From positions 62,001 to 126,000 of the forward strand of contig JBBQTB010000005.1 of the NCBI GenBank assembly GCA_038213375.1: a stretch of 64,000 bases of DNA, given 5' to 3'. The notes beneath the pieces are model-generated. The model did not search any database. It saw nothing but the letters and a program-made list of their open reading frames with translations, and had not been told where the DNA came from. The stretch's first letter is position 1, and each line of letters starts with the position of its first letter. Below, piece after piece: positions 9,966 through 18,993 of the stretch. This stretch comes from JAAUTT01 sp038213375. GTDB taxonomy: Bacteria; Bacteroidota; Bacteroidia; Bacteroidales; JAAUTT01. Both the position numbers and the translations under genes were made by a program.

Positions 9966-10916
9966 TTAGAATGACAATTCATCGGAGTTAAATTTACTCT
10001 TTATTTCAAAAAATTCCGAAATGATTTCGTTCAAAACTATCGAAACCGGCTTAATTTGATTAATTGTTGCAGAAACCTGACCTATCTCCAGTTCGCCTTC
10101 ATTCAAATTTCCTTCAAACATGCCCATTTTTGCACGTCCTTTTCCCAATAGTTGTCTGATTTCATCAGAATTTGCACCCCGTGCTTCCAATTCCTGCACT
10201 TTTTCGAAGAATTTATTCTTCAATAAACGTGCAGGTGTTAATTTTTTTAAAGTTAAGAATGTATCGCCTTCTATGGCTGCAATGATCCGGTTTTTAAATT
10301 CAATGTGAGCCGACGATTCCTCACAAGCTGCAAACGCCGAGCCTATCTGAACGCCTTCTGCACCCAAAGCAAATGTTGCTGCCATAGCCCGTCCGGAGCC
10401 AATACCCCCGGCCGCAATCAGCGGTAATGCGGTCACTTTTCGAACATGTGGTATAAGTACCATAGTGGTTGTTTCTTCCCGTCCGTTGTGCCCACCGGCT
10501 TCGAAGCCTTCTGCAACTATAGCATCGATACCGGCATTCTCACATTTAATGGCAAATTTTGTATTTGAAATTACATGAGCAACAATGATTCCTTTTTCTT
10601 TTAAAAAACCTGTCCATTTGTCGGGGCTTCCAGCTGAAGTAAACACTATTTTTACCCCTTCTTCAACAATGATATTCATAACTTTCTCAATCTCGGGATA
10701 CATGAGCGGAACATTTACTCCGAAGGGTTTTGAAGTAGCCAATTTGCATTTTCGTATTTGCCCTACCAATGTGTCCGGATGCATGGAGCCAGAGCCAATA
10801 AGGCCTAGTCCTCCGGAATTGCTTACAGACGATGCCAGCTTCCAACCACTGCACCAAACCATTCCTCCCTGAATAATGGGGTATTGAATATCAAACAATT
10901 CGCAAATACGATTCAT
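9966..10916 (-). CDS. FMN-dependent FabK / nitronate monooxygenase-family enzyme
   Basis: This 316-aa TIM-barrel flavoprotein begins ICELFDIQYPIIQGGMVWCSG, with GGLGLIGSGSM, KPFGVNVPL, AEGFEAGGHNGRE (active-site His 143), LPLIAAGGIGSGRAM and EGVQIGSAFAA. These are shared by FabK enoyl-ACP reductase and nitronate monooxygenase (2-nitropropane dioxygenase). The arrangement EAGGHxG and the length favour the FabK-like branch, but sequence alone does not decide. It sits 12 nt after the CotH-like gene and 37 nt before buk, probably one transcript. A role in fatty-acid or branched acyl metabolism is inference from the neighbours. Confidence 0.85.
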   Translation of the reverse strand: MNRICELFDIQYPIIQGGMVWCSGWKLASSVSNSGGLGLIGSGSMHPDTLVGQIRKCKLATSKPFGVNVPLMYPEIEKVMNIIVEEGVKIVFTSAGSPDKWTGFLKEKGIIVAHVISNTKFAIKCENAGIDAIVAEGFEAGGHNGREETTTMVLIPHVRKVTALPLIAAGGIGSGRAMAATFALGAEGVQIGSAFAACEESSAHIEFKNRIIAAIEGDTFLTLKKLTPARLLKNKFFEKVQELEARGANSDEIRQLLGKGRAKMGMFEGNLNEGELEIGQVSATINQIKPVSIVLNEIISEFFEIKSKFNSDELSF

Positions 10917-10928
10917 TAATTGATGTTA

Positions 10929-11981
10929 TTATGATTTATTTCTACGGATTTTGAAGAATTCCCTTCTAACCTGTTTGCTATCCTCTACTGTCCTGAAAAA
11001 AGTGTTTAACGAACCTAAAGTCTTTACCTTCATAGAATCGCTCAAAAACTTGTTATTTTGGTAAAGAGAAAGTATTTCCTTTTTTTTGGAATTAATTCTG
11101 TTTACAGCGGATTTAATTAGTTTTCGATTTACATTTTTAAGTGTAAATTGTCGAACAGGTTCTTTTCCAAGCCTATATTCAGTTACAGGGCTATGATAAG
11201 GAATATTGATAAGACCTGCCATATCAAAATCAAAAGGAACAGTTACAGGACGCAATGAAGGAAAAATTCCTATAATTTCTATGTTGTGCATAAGGTTGAT
11301 TGACCAATCGGTATTGTAAATCATATATTGAAATATTCCCATTAGGCAGTAATGATATTGTTCTACTACTTCAGGATAAATGTAATGATAATCAAGTTTT
11401 AAGCCTTTCATTCTGTTAGCCAGTTCATCCGGATTTTCAATAAAAAATCCAAACCTTGTCATTATTGGATTCTTTCCGGAAGTATCAACATATTTAATAT
11501 GGGCTAGCCTTACTTTAAAACTATAATCGGTAATTATATTGTAGGCTTTATAAATCAGGTATTCTTCGATGATATATTGGTCAAAAGATGTGTCGGCATT
11601 GATGCAATGAGTCACCATTTTTATTTTATTCATATCCTCAAAAAGCGAATTTTTTACATTTTTCTTTGAAAAAGCAACTCTCAAGGGAGGAAAACTACAC
11701 ACATTGTACATTTTTCGAAAATGTCCTCGTTTAGTTATTTTTACTGGTATTATTAGTTCACTGTATGGATTGGAATAATATGACATAGACCCTTTGTATA
11801 CTATCGATTCCGAAAAACCACCATGATACAGCGAGTCGATATTCAATTTGAGGGTTAGCTCAAGAATGGAGTCATTATCAAATAGATCACCATTAAAAAA
11901 ATGCCTTGAGGTTTGTCCAAAAATAGCTGAGGAAAATTGGAATAAAACGAATAGGAAAGTTATGTATTTGTAAGGAATCAT
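10929..11981 (-). CDS. Exported CotH-like (kinase-fold) protein
   Basis: The ATG at 11981 gives 350 aa with a signal peptide (TFLFVLFQFSSAIFGQ); an in-frame TTG two codons upstream is a weaker start. The body shows features of the CotH kinase fold: an extended N-terminal part (ELTLKLNIDSLY), RGHFRKMYNVCSFPPLRV preceding KKNV, then KIKMVTHC, a helix EYLIYKAYNIIT, YVDTSGKNPIMTRFGFFIEN and a DFD metal-binding-like motif in VPFDFDMAGLI. CotH proteins are atypical kinases known from spore coats and also found exported in many other bacteria. The assignment rests on motif order read by eye. It is the first gene of the run through FabK-like and buk (12-nt gap). Confidence 0.6.
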   Translation of the reverse strand: MIPYKYITFLFVLFQFSSAIFGQTSRHFFNGDLFDNDSILELTLKLNIDSLYHGGFSESIVYKGSMSYYSNPYSELIIPVKITKRGHFRKMYNVCSFPPLRVAFSKKNVKNSLFEDMNKIKMVTHCINADTSFDQYIIEEYLIYKAYNIITDYSFKVRLAHIKYVDTSGKNPIMTRFGFFIENPDELANRMKGLKLDYHYIYPEVVEQYHYCLMGIFQYMIYNTDWSINLMHNIEIIGIFPSLRPVTVPFDFDMAGLINIPYHSPVTEYRLGKEPVRQFTLKNVNRKLIKSAVNRINSKKKEILSLYQNNKFLSDSMKVKTLGSLNTFFRTVEDSKQVRREFFKIRRNKS

Positions 11982-12180
11982 AAACAATGCCTTGAAAGGT
12001 TCTTTTTGTAAATTTACTTGTTTTTGCTTTCAATAATTCTGAATGTGAAATTATTAATCGATTATCGGAATTAAATAAGTTACATTGCAGATATTCAATA
12101 TATATTGTTGAAGTTGTTTTTATTAAAAATAAAAATCTAAACAAAACTAATATGGCTTTGTTATATTTTCCGAAAAACAA

Positions 12181-13698
12181 ATGCAAATGATTCAAAAATT
12201 ATTGATTGCCAATAGGGGCGAAATTGCTGTACGAATTATGCGATCATGCAGGGAAATGGGAATTAGAACTGTGGCAGTTTATTCAGAGGCTGATAGAACA
12301 GCCATGCATGTTCGTTATGCCGATGAAGCCTACTTGATTGGGCCGGCGCCATCTGCAGAAAGTTATTTACGGGTCGATAAAATTATTGAAGTTGCAAAAG
12401 TTTCAGGAGCTGATGCCATTCATCCGGGCTATGGGTTTTTATCAGAAAATTCCGAATTTGCCAAACAATGTGGAAAAGAAGGAATTATTTTCGTAGGCCC
12501 ATCGCCGCATGCCATTTCTACCATGGGTGATAAAATAACTGCCAGACAAACGATGATAAATGCCGGTGTGCCAGTAGTTCCTGGTACAAATCGAAAAATA
12601 ATCTCCAACGATGATGCCATAAAAATAATTAAGGATATTGGATTGCCTGTCATCATCAAGGCATCCTCAGGTGGAGGTGGAAAGGGAATGAGAATAGTTG
12701 AGCACGAATCGGAACTAATGAATGCAGTTCGTATGGCTAAATCTGAAGCGATGACTGCTTTTGGCGATGATTCTGTTTACATTGAAAAATATATTATCGA
12801 ACCACACCACATTGAATTTCAGATATTGGGCGATAAGTTTGGAAATATCATTCATTTGTGCGAACGTGAGTGTTCAATTCAAAGGAGACATCAAAAGGTA
12901 ATTGAAGAAACACCTTCTCCAATTATGACTCCTGAATTGCGCGATGAAATGGGTAAAACTGCTATTGCAGCTGGTCGATCGGTCAATTATGAGGGTGTTG
13001 GTACGGTTGAATTTCTGGTTGATAGCAATCTTAATTTTTTCTTTCTGGAAATGAATACTCGGTTACAGGTGGAACATCCAATTACCGAACGAGTTGTGGG
13101 GCTCGATTTGGTAAAAGAGCAAATACGGGTTGCCAATGGAGAACCATTAAAGTATAAACAATCGGACATACGGCAATTAGGTCACGCTATTGAGTGCCGG
13201 ATATATGCCGAGGATCCTGATAATAATTTTATGCCATCGCCTGGTCTAATTCGTCATATCACTGAACCCCGCGGTTTGGGTGTACGAATAGACGGTTACG
13301 TATATGCTGGTTATGAAATACCAATCTACTACGATCCAATGATATCGAAGGTAATTGTTTGGTCTCTTAAACGCGATGGAGCCATTGATCGAATGAAAAG
13401 AGCTCTTTACGAATATAAAATTTCGGGGGTAAAAACATCCATTAAATACCTTGAAAGTATCATTAAACACCCAGCTTTTAAAGCTGGTAACTATGATACC
13501 CATTTCATTGAAAAATATTCAGAAGAATTGAAAAATACCGGTGATCCATGTGATGCAGATTGTGAGGATATTGCAGTTATTACGGCCTTTATCGAATACT
13601 CCGATAAGTTGAAAAAATTCTCACAACATCAGATACAGGTTAGTTCTGATGTAAATTGGAAATCCTATGGAAGATCCAAAGGAGTGGTGAGAATATAA
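12181..13698 (+). CDS. Biotin carboxylase subunit of an acyl-CoA (propionyl-CoA) carboxylase
   Basis: This 505-aa ATP-grasp biotin carboxylase starts IQKLLIANRGEIAVRIMRSCREMG (BC N-domain). It has the glycine-rich ATP loop IKASSGGGGKGMRIV, the EMNTRLQVEHPITE active-site stretch and the C-terminal YDPMISKVIVW. It carboxylates the biotin on the carrier protein with ATP and bicarbonate. At 505 aa it is longer than stand-alone AccC (about 450), with an extra C-terminal tail. It leads the carrier (13801) and carboxyltransferase (14307) genes, which points to a propionyl-CoA/acyl-CoA carboxylase and not a sodium-pumping decarboxylase, since the latter lacks a biotin carboxylase. Methionine 3 (12187) is an equally good start. 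Confidence 0.93.
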   Translation: MQMIQKLLIANRGEIAVRIMRSCREMGIRTVAVYSEADRTAMHVRYADEAYLIGPAPSAESYLRVDKIIEVAKVSGADAIHPGYGFLSENSEFAKQCGKEGIIFVGPSPHAISTMGDKITARQTMINAGVPVVPGTNRKIISNDDAIKIIKDIGLPVIIKASSGGGGKGMRIVEHESELMNAVRMAKSEAMTAFGDDSVYIEKYIIEPHHIEFQILGDKFGNIIHLCERECSIQRRHQKVIEETPSPIMTPELRDEMGKTAIAAGRSVNYEGVGTVEFLVDSNLNFFFLEMNTRLQVEHPITERVVGLDLVKEQIRVANGEPLKYKQSDIRQLGHAIECRIYAEDPDNNFMPSPGLIRHITEPRGLGVRIDGYVYAGYEIPIYYDPMISKVIVWSLKRDGAIDRMKRALYEYKISGVKTSIKYLESIIKHPAFKAGNYDTHFIEKYSEELKNTGDPCDADCEDIAVITAFIEYSDKLKKFSQHQIQVSSDVNWKSYGRSKGVVRI

Positions 13699-13800
13699 TT
13701 TTTAATCCTGATATAGATATTTTATATTTTCTCGTGCTGAGTACTTAAAACTCAATCATTCAACTTACGATTTGATATTTACGACTACTAAAATAGATTT

Positions 13801-14310
13801 ATGGAACTTCAGATTAAAATAAATGACCGTTTAACAAATGTTAAACTAATAAGTCGCGAAAAAAATCAGATTAAAGTTTCTGTTGATGATAAAATATATA
13901 GTATCGATTTATGTAAAGTTGAGGAAAATGAATATTCAGCTATATACAATGGCAAGTCTCAAAACATTGAAATAGTTGAAGGAGAATCTCCTAAAAAATA
14001 TATTGCTAATACCTATTATAAATCTTATGAAATAGAGATTGTAGATGCGGAAACACGTTATCTTCAAAACCGAAATAAAGGAGCGCTGAATCAGGAACAA
14101 AACATAATTTCCACACCGATGCCGGGTAAGATTGTGCTCATTCCTGTTAAAGTGAATGAAAAAGTTAAAGCCGGACAAACGGTTGTAGTTATTTCAGCGA
14201 TGAAAATGGAAAGTGAATATAAAGTAACCCGTGATGCCGTAATTAAGAAGATACTAATTAACCTGAATGATACTGTAAAAAGTAATCAACCACTAATAAT
14301 AATTGAATGA
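13801..14310 (+). CDS. Biotin carboxyl carrier protein of acyl-CoA carboxylase
   Basis: This 169-aa protein has a C-terminal biotinyl domain (about residues 100-169) with the biotin-accepting motif AMKM (lysine K135) and the half-motif STPMPGKIVLIPVKVNEKV. The N-terminal 95 residues form an Asn/Lys-rich extension of the PCC/BT-domain kind that packs on the carboxyltransferase in related complexes. It follows the biotin carboxylase by 102 nt, and its stop overlaps the start of the carboxyltransferase (ATGA), implying translational coupling. Confidence 0.92.
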   Translation: MELQIKINDRLTNVKLISREKNQIKVSVDDKIYSIDLCKVEENEYSAIYNGKSQNIEIVEGESPKKYIANTYYKSYEIEIVDAETRYLQNRNKGALNQEQNIISTPMPGKIVLIPVKVNEKVKAGQTVVVISAMKMESEYKVTRDAVIKKILINLNDTVKSNQPLIIIE

Positions 14311-15848
14311 TTTCGATTAATAGGAAGTATAAAGAACTTGATGAAAAGATTACGGCTGCCAATATGGGTGGTGGTGCAGATAGAATTGCCAAACAGCATA
14401 ATGAAGGAAAAAAAACTGCGCGTGAACGAATTATTGATTTGCTTGATTCCGGCACTTTCGTTGAAATGGACAAGTTAGTGGTTCACAGGACGACCGATTT
14501 TGACATGGGAAGCAATAAGATACCTGGTGATGGCATGGTTACAGGATATGGTAAAATAGATGGGAGGTTAGTATTTGTTTTTGCTCAGGATTTTACAGTG
14601 TTAGGAGGCACCATGAGCAGGGCAAACGCCGATAAAGTGGTTAAAATTATGGAGATGGCTATGAAAATGGGTGCCCCGGTAATTGGGTTAAATGATTCGG
14701 GAGGCGCAAGAATTCAGGAAGGAGTACAAAGCCTGGCGGGATATGCTGATATTTTCAGGCTAAATGTGATGGCATCTGGCGTGATTCCTCAGATTTCAGG
14801 TATTCTTGGGCCATGTGCGGGTGGGGCAGTTTATTCGCCGGCCTTAACTGACTTTATCCTGATGGTAAAGGAAAAAAGTTATATGTTTGTTACCGGTCCC
14901 GATGTAATTAAAGCTGTAACTCATGAAGAAGTTACCAAAGAGGAGCTCGGAGGAGCGTTAACTCACAACTCAAAAAGTGGCGTTGCTCATTTTATGGCTG
15001 ATGATGACGAACAAGCCATGTTTATGATTCGCGAACTGTTTAGCTTTTTGCCGTCGAACAACATGGAAGATCCGCCACTTAAACCAACCACAGATGATGT
15101 CAATCGGGAGGATGAAGAATTGCAAACTATCATTCCTGCTGATGCAAATAAGCCTTACGATATGAAAGATATTCTTCGATCGGTGGTGGATAACAACAAT
15201 TTTTTTGAAGTACAACCATATTTTGCACCAAATATTTTAATTGGATTTGGTCGCATCGGAGGTCGTGTTATCGGTATTGTGGCCAATCAGCCTGCCGTGC
15301 TGGCAGGTGTTCTTGATATTGATTCGTCTCTTAAAGCGGCACGTTTTGTTCGTTTTTGTGATGCTTTTAATATATCAATTGTCACTTTTGTGGATGTACC
15401 AGGCTTTTTACCGGGAATAACTCAGGAACTAGGAGGAATTATAAAACATGGTGCAAAATTATTATATGCCTTCACCGAAGCTACAGTTCCTAAAATAACT
15501 GTTATTACACGCAAGGCTTATGGAGGCGCTTACGATGTGATGTCGAGCAAACATATTGGAGCTGATGTAAATTATGCCTATCCAACTGCCGAAATAGCAG
15601 TTATGGGTCCTGAAGGTGCTGTTAATATCTTATATAGAAATAAACTGAAAACAGAGAAAGATCGGCTACAAAAAGTGGATGAGTACCGCGAAACTTTTGC
15701 AAATCCATTTAAAGCAGCTGAACTGGGATATATCGATGAGATTATTTACCCACGTCAAACTCGTTTTAAGCTTTTTCAGGCATTGGAGCTAACTCAGAAT
15801 AAAACAGCACATAACCCACCAAAAAAGCATGGAAATATACCGTTGTAG
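14307..15848 (+). CDS. Acyl-CoA carboxylase carboxyltransferase (propionyl-CoA carboxylase beta type)
   Basis: This 513-aa crotonase-fold carboxyltransferase has GKKTARERIIDLLDSGTFVEMD, GGTMSRANADKVVKIMEMAMKMG, the oxyanion motif GGARIQEGVQSLAGYADIF, SGILGPCAGGAVYSPA and the second half with VPGFLPGITQELGGIIKHGAKLLYAF and KAYGGAYDVMSSK. It transfers CO2 from biotin to the acyl-CoA (propionyl-CoA to methylmalonyl-CoA most likely). Its start codon overlaps the stop of the biotin carrier. The same fold serves methylmalonyl-CoA decarboxylase alpha; the presence of the biotin carboxylase favours the ATP-driven carboxylase. Confidence 0.93.
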   Translation: MISINRKYKELDEKITAANMGGGADRIAKQHNEGKKTARERIIDLLDSGTFVEMDKLVVHRTTDFDMGSNKIPGDGMVTGYGKIDGRLVFVFAQDFTVLGGTMSRANADKVVKIMEMAMKMGAPVIGLNDSGGARIQEGVQSLAGYADIFRLNVMASGVIPQISGILGPCAGGAVYSPALTDFILMVKEKSYMFVTGPDVIKAVTHEEVTKEELGGALTHNSKSGVAHFMADDDEQAMFMIRELFSFLPSNNMEDPPLKPTTDDVNREDEELQTIIPADANKPYDMKDILRSVVDNNNFFEVQPYFAPNILIGFGRIGGRVIGIVANQPAVLAGVLDIDSSLKAARFVRFCDAFNISIVTFVDVPGFLPGITQELGGIIKHGAKLLYAFTEATVPKITVITRKAYGGAYDVMSSKHIGADVNYAYPTAEIAVMGPEGAVNILYRNKLKTEKDRLQKVDEYRETFANPFKAAELGYIDEIIYPRQTRFKLFQALELTQNKTAHNPPKKHGNIPL

Positions 15849-15931
15849 ATAATATTATTACCACATAGTCAAATATATAAAGAACCAACAACCAGAACAA
15901 AGAAAACTAGAGTCACTATAATCGGGTAAAA

Positions 15932-16465
15932 TTATTTTGTGTGGATTACAACTCCAACCTTCTTTCGGTAAATTCCATATCGTTTAAGCAGGGTATCTTT
16001 CGGGATAATTTCTATTTTTTGAAAATTCGAGTCATTAATTTGAGATAACTCGCCTTCATAATCCTTATTAAGAATACGCCCGTTTAAAATGTACTGAATA
16101 AGGTTGTCTTTCTCGGCATCGGGCAGCACCTTGGCGAATTCAGCATCTTTGGTTTTGAAATAATTCCAATAACGTTTTCTGGCAAATTTTTTTGTTTCGA
16201 TGTATGCGATGCCGTCCTTTGCTTTAAAACCAAACCGGTCGGTTGCTGTTTTTCCTTTCACCATGATTACGGTGGCAATGTCCGTCGGAATTAGTTTTGC
16301 GATCTGGTCGTTTGGAACTTGCACACTGTCCACAACATAAATTAGTTTGGTATTTTTTGGGATACGTTCGTTTAAATCTTGTTGCGAAAAACCAATCTGG
16401 TTAACCGAAATAAATATAACCAATACAAGTATCTTGTAAACGTTTGAATGACTTAGATTAACCAT
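15932..16465 (-). CDS. Exported protein with TonB-plug-like segment
   Basis: The ATG at 16465 starts a clear signal peptide (VYKILVLVIFISVNQIGFSQQ) and gives a 177-aa product; the frame continues 32 codons further upstream but without a credible leader. The centre, IYVVDSVQVPNDQIAKLIPTDIATVIMVKG followed by TATDRFGFKAKDGIAYIETKK, resembles the plug domain of TonB-dependent receptors (DGV..I..DI..I.VLK...A...YG..G..GVI.I.TK) in a stand-alone form. Such plug-only proteins are frequent in Bacteroidota and of unknown role. It is convergent with the carboxyltransferase and divergent from the barrel protein at 16627. Confidence 0.65.
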   Translation of the reverse strand: MVNLSHSNVYKILVLVIFISVNQIGFSQQDLNERIPKNTKLIYVVDSVQVPNDQIAKLIPTDIATVIMVKGKTATDRFGFKAKDGIAYIETKKFARKRYWNYFKTKDAEFAKVLPDAEKDNLIQYILNGRILNKDYEGELSQINDSNFQKIEIIPKDTLLKRYGIYRKKVGVVIHTK

Positions 16466-16626
16466 AATCTTGAATATTCCATTTTGTATTGCCCAAATAT
16501 AAACTATAAATGCAAGTAAAACTTCGTGTGACAGGGTAAAAATTATGAATGGCCAATTCAATTCATTTTAACTGGTGTTCCGTTACATGTTTTTTTGCAT
16601 CTTTGACAGGTAAAATGATCTAGCTT

Positions 16627-17631
16627 ATGAGGGTTTTCTTTTCATTTTTGGGATTGTTCATTTCAATAGGCCTTTATGCGTTACCAGATACGTTGCAAAT
16701 ACAAACTTCTAACGAATCATCATTCATTATTGGATCCGATTATGCCAGCAACACTAATACTTTCGGTCATTTCAATTCTCTTGTAAAGCAACCGCTATTC
16801 TCGCCATATGCTAGTTATTTTGGCAAAAAAGGATTGCTTGTTTCCGCACTAGTGAATTTTGTGGGTAATTCTGATTCGACCAATACTAAAACGTCCTCGG
16901 AACTGGATCTTCAATTGGGTTATCGATGGAATATCACTGATCATTTCAGCATTGTTCCGTCACTTACCCATTTTTTTTATAGTTCAAATTCAACATCTAT
17001 CAAATCAGGTTTCACCGATTACTTTCAGGTTGACATGAATGCCGAATTAAAGTGGTGGTATGCAACAATTTCGACGGGTTATATATTTGGAAGTAACAAT
17101 CAGTTCATCGTAATTCCACAAACAGGAGTGAACATCCAGTTTGAGCATTTTTTAGGCAAAAATAATTCATTGGTATTTCAGCCATCAGTTAGTTGTGACT
17201 TTACTAACCAGGATTATTATAATTTGTACAATTCAAAAAAATACCTCTTTTTAAAACCCTACATCACAAGGAAACCCACAGCAACTCTTCAGGATTTTTT
17301 AACAGATTATGAAAATGGCTTTAATGATTTCAATAAAGTTTCGGCTATTGAATTAACAGCTTATTTTAATAAGTTTTTTACAAACCATCCCAATTATTTG
17401 GAAAAAATGAAAAAACTACCTAAAAATGAGGTATTGAACGGGTTGACAACACTTTCCAATGAAACAAAATTTACATTAACCTCCATTGGATTAACGTTAC
17501 CAATATCTTATTATATTGGTAATGTTACTTTAAATTTTACAATTTCAGCATACAAACCAATTAATCAGCCTGTATACATGGATACAAACTGGGTTACCTA
17601 TTCAACCTTCGGGGTGAGTTATACTTTTTGA
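16627..17631 (+). CDS. Exported, probably outer-membrane beta-barrel protein
   Basis: This is a 334-aa protein with a signal peptide (RVFFSFLGLFISIGLYALPDT). Amphipathic alternating strands follow (DLQLGYRWNITDHFSIVPSL, LKWWYATISTGYIFG, QTGVNIQFEHFLG). The C-terminal strand ends YSTFGVSYTF, with the aromatic terminal residue typical of barrels inserted by BAM. A more polar helical insert lies near residues 215-270. No named family is recognised. Confidence 0.6.
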   Translation: MRVFFSFLGLFISIGLYALPDTLQIQTSNESSFIIGSDYASNTNTFGHFNSLVKQPLFSPYASYFGKKGLLVSALVNFVGNSDSTNTKTSSELDLQLGYRWNITDHFSIVPSLTHFFYSSNSTSIKSGFTDYFQVDMNAELKWWYATISTGYIFGSNNQFIVIPQTGVNIQFEHFLGKNNSLVFQPSVSCDFTNQDYYNLYNSKKYLFLKPYITRKPTATLQDFLTDYENGFNDFNKVSAIELTAYFNKFFTNHPNYLEKMKKLPKNEVLNGLTTLSNETKFTLTSIGLTLPISYYIGNVTLNFTISAYKPINQPVYMDTNWVTYSTFGVSYTF

Positions 17632-17687
17632 ACTAATAATTAATTTAAGGTCTCAAAAGTTCGAAATCCTATAATTTATTGTTCTTT

Positions 17688-18401
17688 TCACATGCAAAAT
17701 TCTTTCATATAATCTTCTGCTTCTATATCTCCTAATTCTTTGGCTTTCTCCAGATCCTTACAACCTTCTGGGGTCATTTCGAGATTGAATTCGTTAATTG
17801 CGCGGTTAAAATAGTAATTGTTTTCTTTAGGATTTACTTCTATTGCTTTGGAGTAGTCAATCAATGCATTAGTATATTCTTCGAGTTGAAATTTTGCATT
17901 TGCCCGGTCATAATATCCATCGGCAAAATCTGGTTTTATCTGTAATCCTTTGGTAAAGTCAGAAATCGCATCTTTAAAATTCTCAAGTTTATAATAGGCA
18001 TTTCCGCGATCGAAATATCCATCGTATAAAGTGGAATCTAATTTAAGGGCATTGGAAAAATCCGAAATTGCCTTTTCGAATTCTTCCAGTTCATAATATG
18101 AGTTTCCTCTGTTGTAAAAAGCATGAACATACTTGTTGTTAATTTTCAAACATTCAGAATAATCATCAATTGCTTTACGAAATTCTTTTAATCCAAATCT
18201 GGCATTTGCCCTGAAATAGTATGCATCGGAATTTTTTGAATCAAGTTTTATAGCCTCGCTAAAATCATCAATGGCCTCTTTATACTTCTTGTCACTTTGG
18301 TTCTGATTGCCCTCTTTTAATAGCTCGTTACTTGTTTTTTGGCCAAAACAAGTATTAATGGTGAATATAGTAAGTAATATGACTGACAGGTTTCGAAACA
18401 T
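17688..18401 (-). CDS. Exported TPR-repeat protein
   Basis: The ATG at 18401 gives a signal peptide (RNLSVILLTIFTINTCFGQ) and a 237-aa protein; a start nine codons upstream would place charged residues before it. Six or so tetratricopeptide repeats follow, each of the DAYYFRANARFGLKEFRKAI / HAFYNRGNSYYELEEFEKAI pattern, filling nearly the whole length. A short C-terminal tail has ECK/CM cysteines. TPR proteins of this type act as periplasmic scaffolds; the partner is unknown. It lies 36 nt downstream of the small basic protein gene, probably in one transcript. Confidence 0.82.
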   Translation of the reverse strand: MFRNLSVILLTIFTINTCFGQKTSNELLKEGNQNQSDKKYKEAIDDFSEAIKLDSKNSDAYYFRANARFGLKEFRKAIDDYSECLKINNKYVHAFYNRGNSYYELEEFEKAISDFSNALKLDSTLYDGYFDRGNAYYKLENFKDAISDFTKGLQIKPDFADGYYDRANAKFQLEEYTNALIDYSKAIEVNPKENNYYFNRAINEFNLEMTPEGCKDLEKAKELGDIEAEDYMKEFCM

Positions 18402-18437
18402 TTTTTCTATTTTAAGATTAAAATACACCAGCGAAAT

Positions 18438-18758
18438 TTATTTGTGAAGGCTTCTTCGTTGTTGCATCATTTGCCGTCTTCGTTGCATCTGCTCTTTATT
18501 AATACCTGGATTTTTTCCTGGTTTAAGCATATGATTTTTCTTATTGGGACGTGTTTTCATAAACATAGCTTTGTTTCGCTGATGATCCTGACGTTGATGA
18601 AAATTATCACGAATAACCGGCCCATAGTCCCTGCTATTTGGACGAAGCTCAATTTTCCTTTTATCAATACTAGGCTGATTACCATCGTTTTTCTGCGCCA
18701 TGATTGTTCCTGTAGCCAGAATCAACATAACAATCATCATTTTTATTGTTGCGTTCAT
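18438..18758 (-). CDS. Small secreted basic protein, unknown
   Basis: This 106-aa protein has a signal peptide (ATIKMMIVMLILATGTIMAQ). The mature part is low-complexity, very rich in Arg, Lys, Gln, Met, His and Asn, with a C-terminal run of MQRRRQMMQQRR. It has no cysteines and no recognisable fold. It precedes the TPR gene by 36 nt on the same strand. Codon bias and the clear leader make it likely to be real, but no function can be given. Confidence 0.55.
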   Translation of the reverse strand: MNATIKMMIVMLILATGTIMAQKNDGNQPSIDKRKIELRPNSRDYGPVIRDNFHQRQDHQRNKAMFMKTRPNKKNHMLKPGKNPGINKEQMQRRRQMMQQRRSLHK

Positions 18759-18958
18759 GTTGTGTATTTTTTCTGTTTAGACTATAGAAAACAGAAATGG
18801 TTTAATTGAATTTTAGATTTTAAATTTAAGCCAAGGTGCACTGGCCATTTTATTTCTTTCCTATTTTATTTCTTCAAAATTACAATAAAACCGGAATACT
18901 CCTTAGTATTACTGTAAAACCTTTACTTTTTCCTACCGAAAAATCACTCCCTTTTTCG

Positions 18959-18966
18959 TACTTTTG
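18959..18966 (+). promoter_or_regulatory. Candidate Bacteroidota -7 box for purL
   Basis: TACTTTTG matches the Bacteroidota -7 consensus TAnnTTTG, 28 nt before the purL ATG in a 235-nt divergent intergenic region. A good -33 TTTG is not evident, so this is a moderate call. Confidence 0.45.
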
Positions 18967-18993
18967 CATCGAAAATAAAAATATATACATTAG

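Noticed and set aside
11893..12195. Small hydrophobic ORF antisense across the 11.9-12.2 kb divergent region
   Set aside because: It overlaps the CotH-like gene start and the accC-type gene start, has no family pattern and is explained by low-complexity AT-rich DNA.
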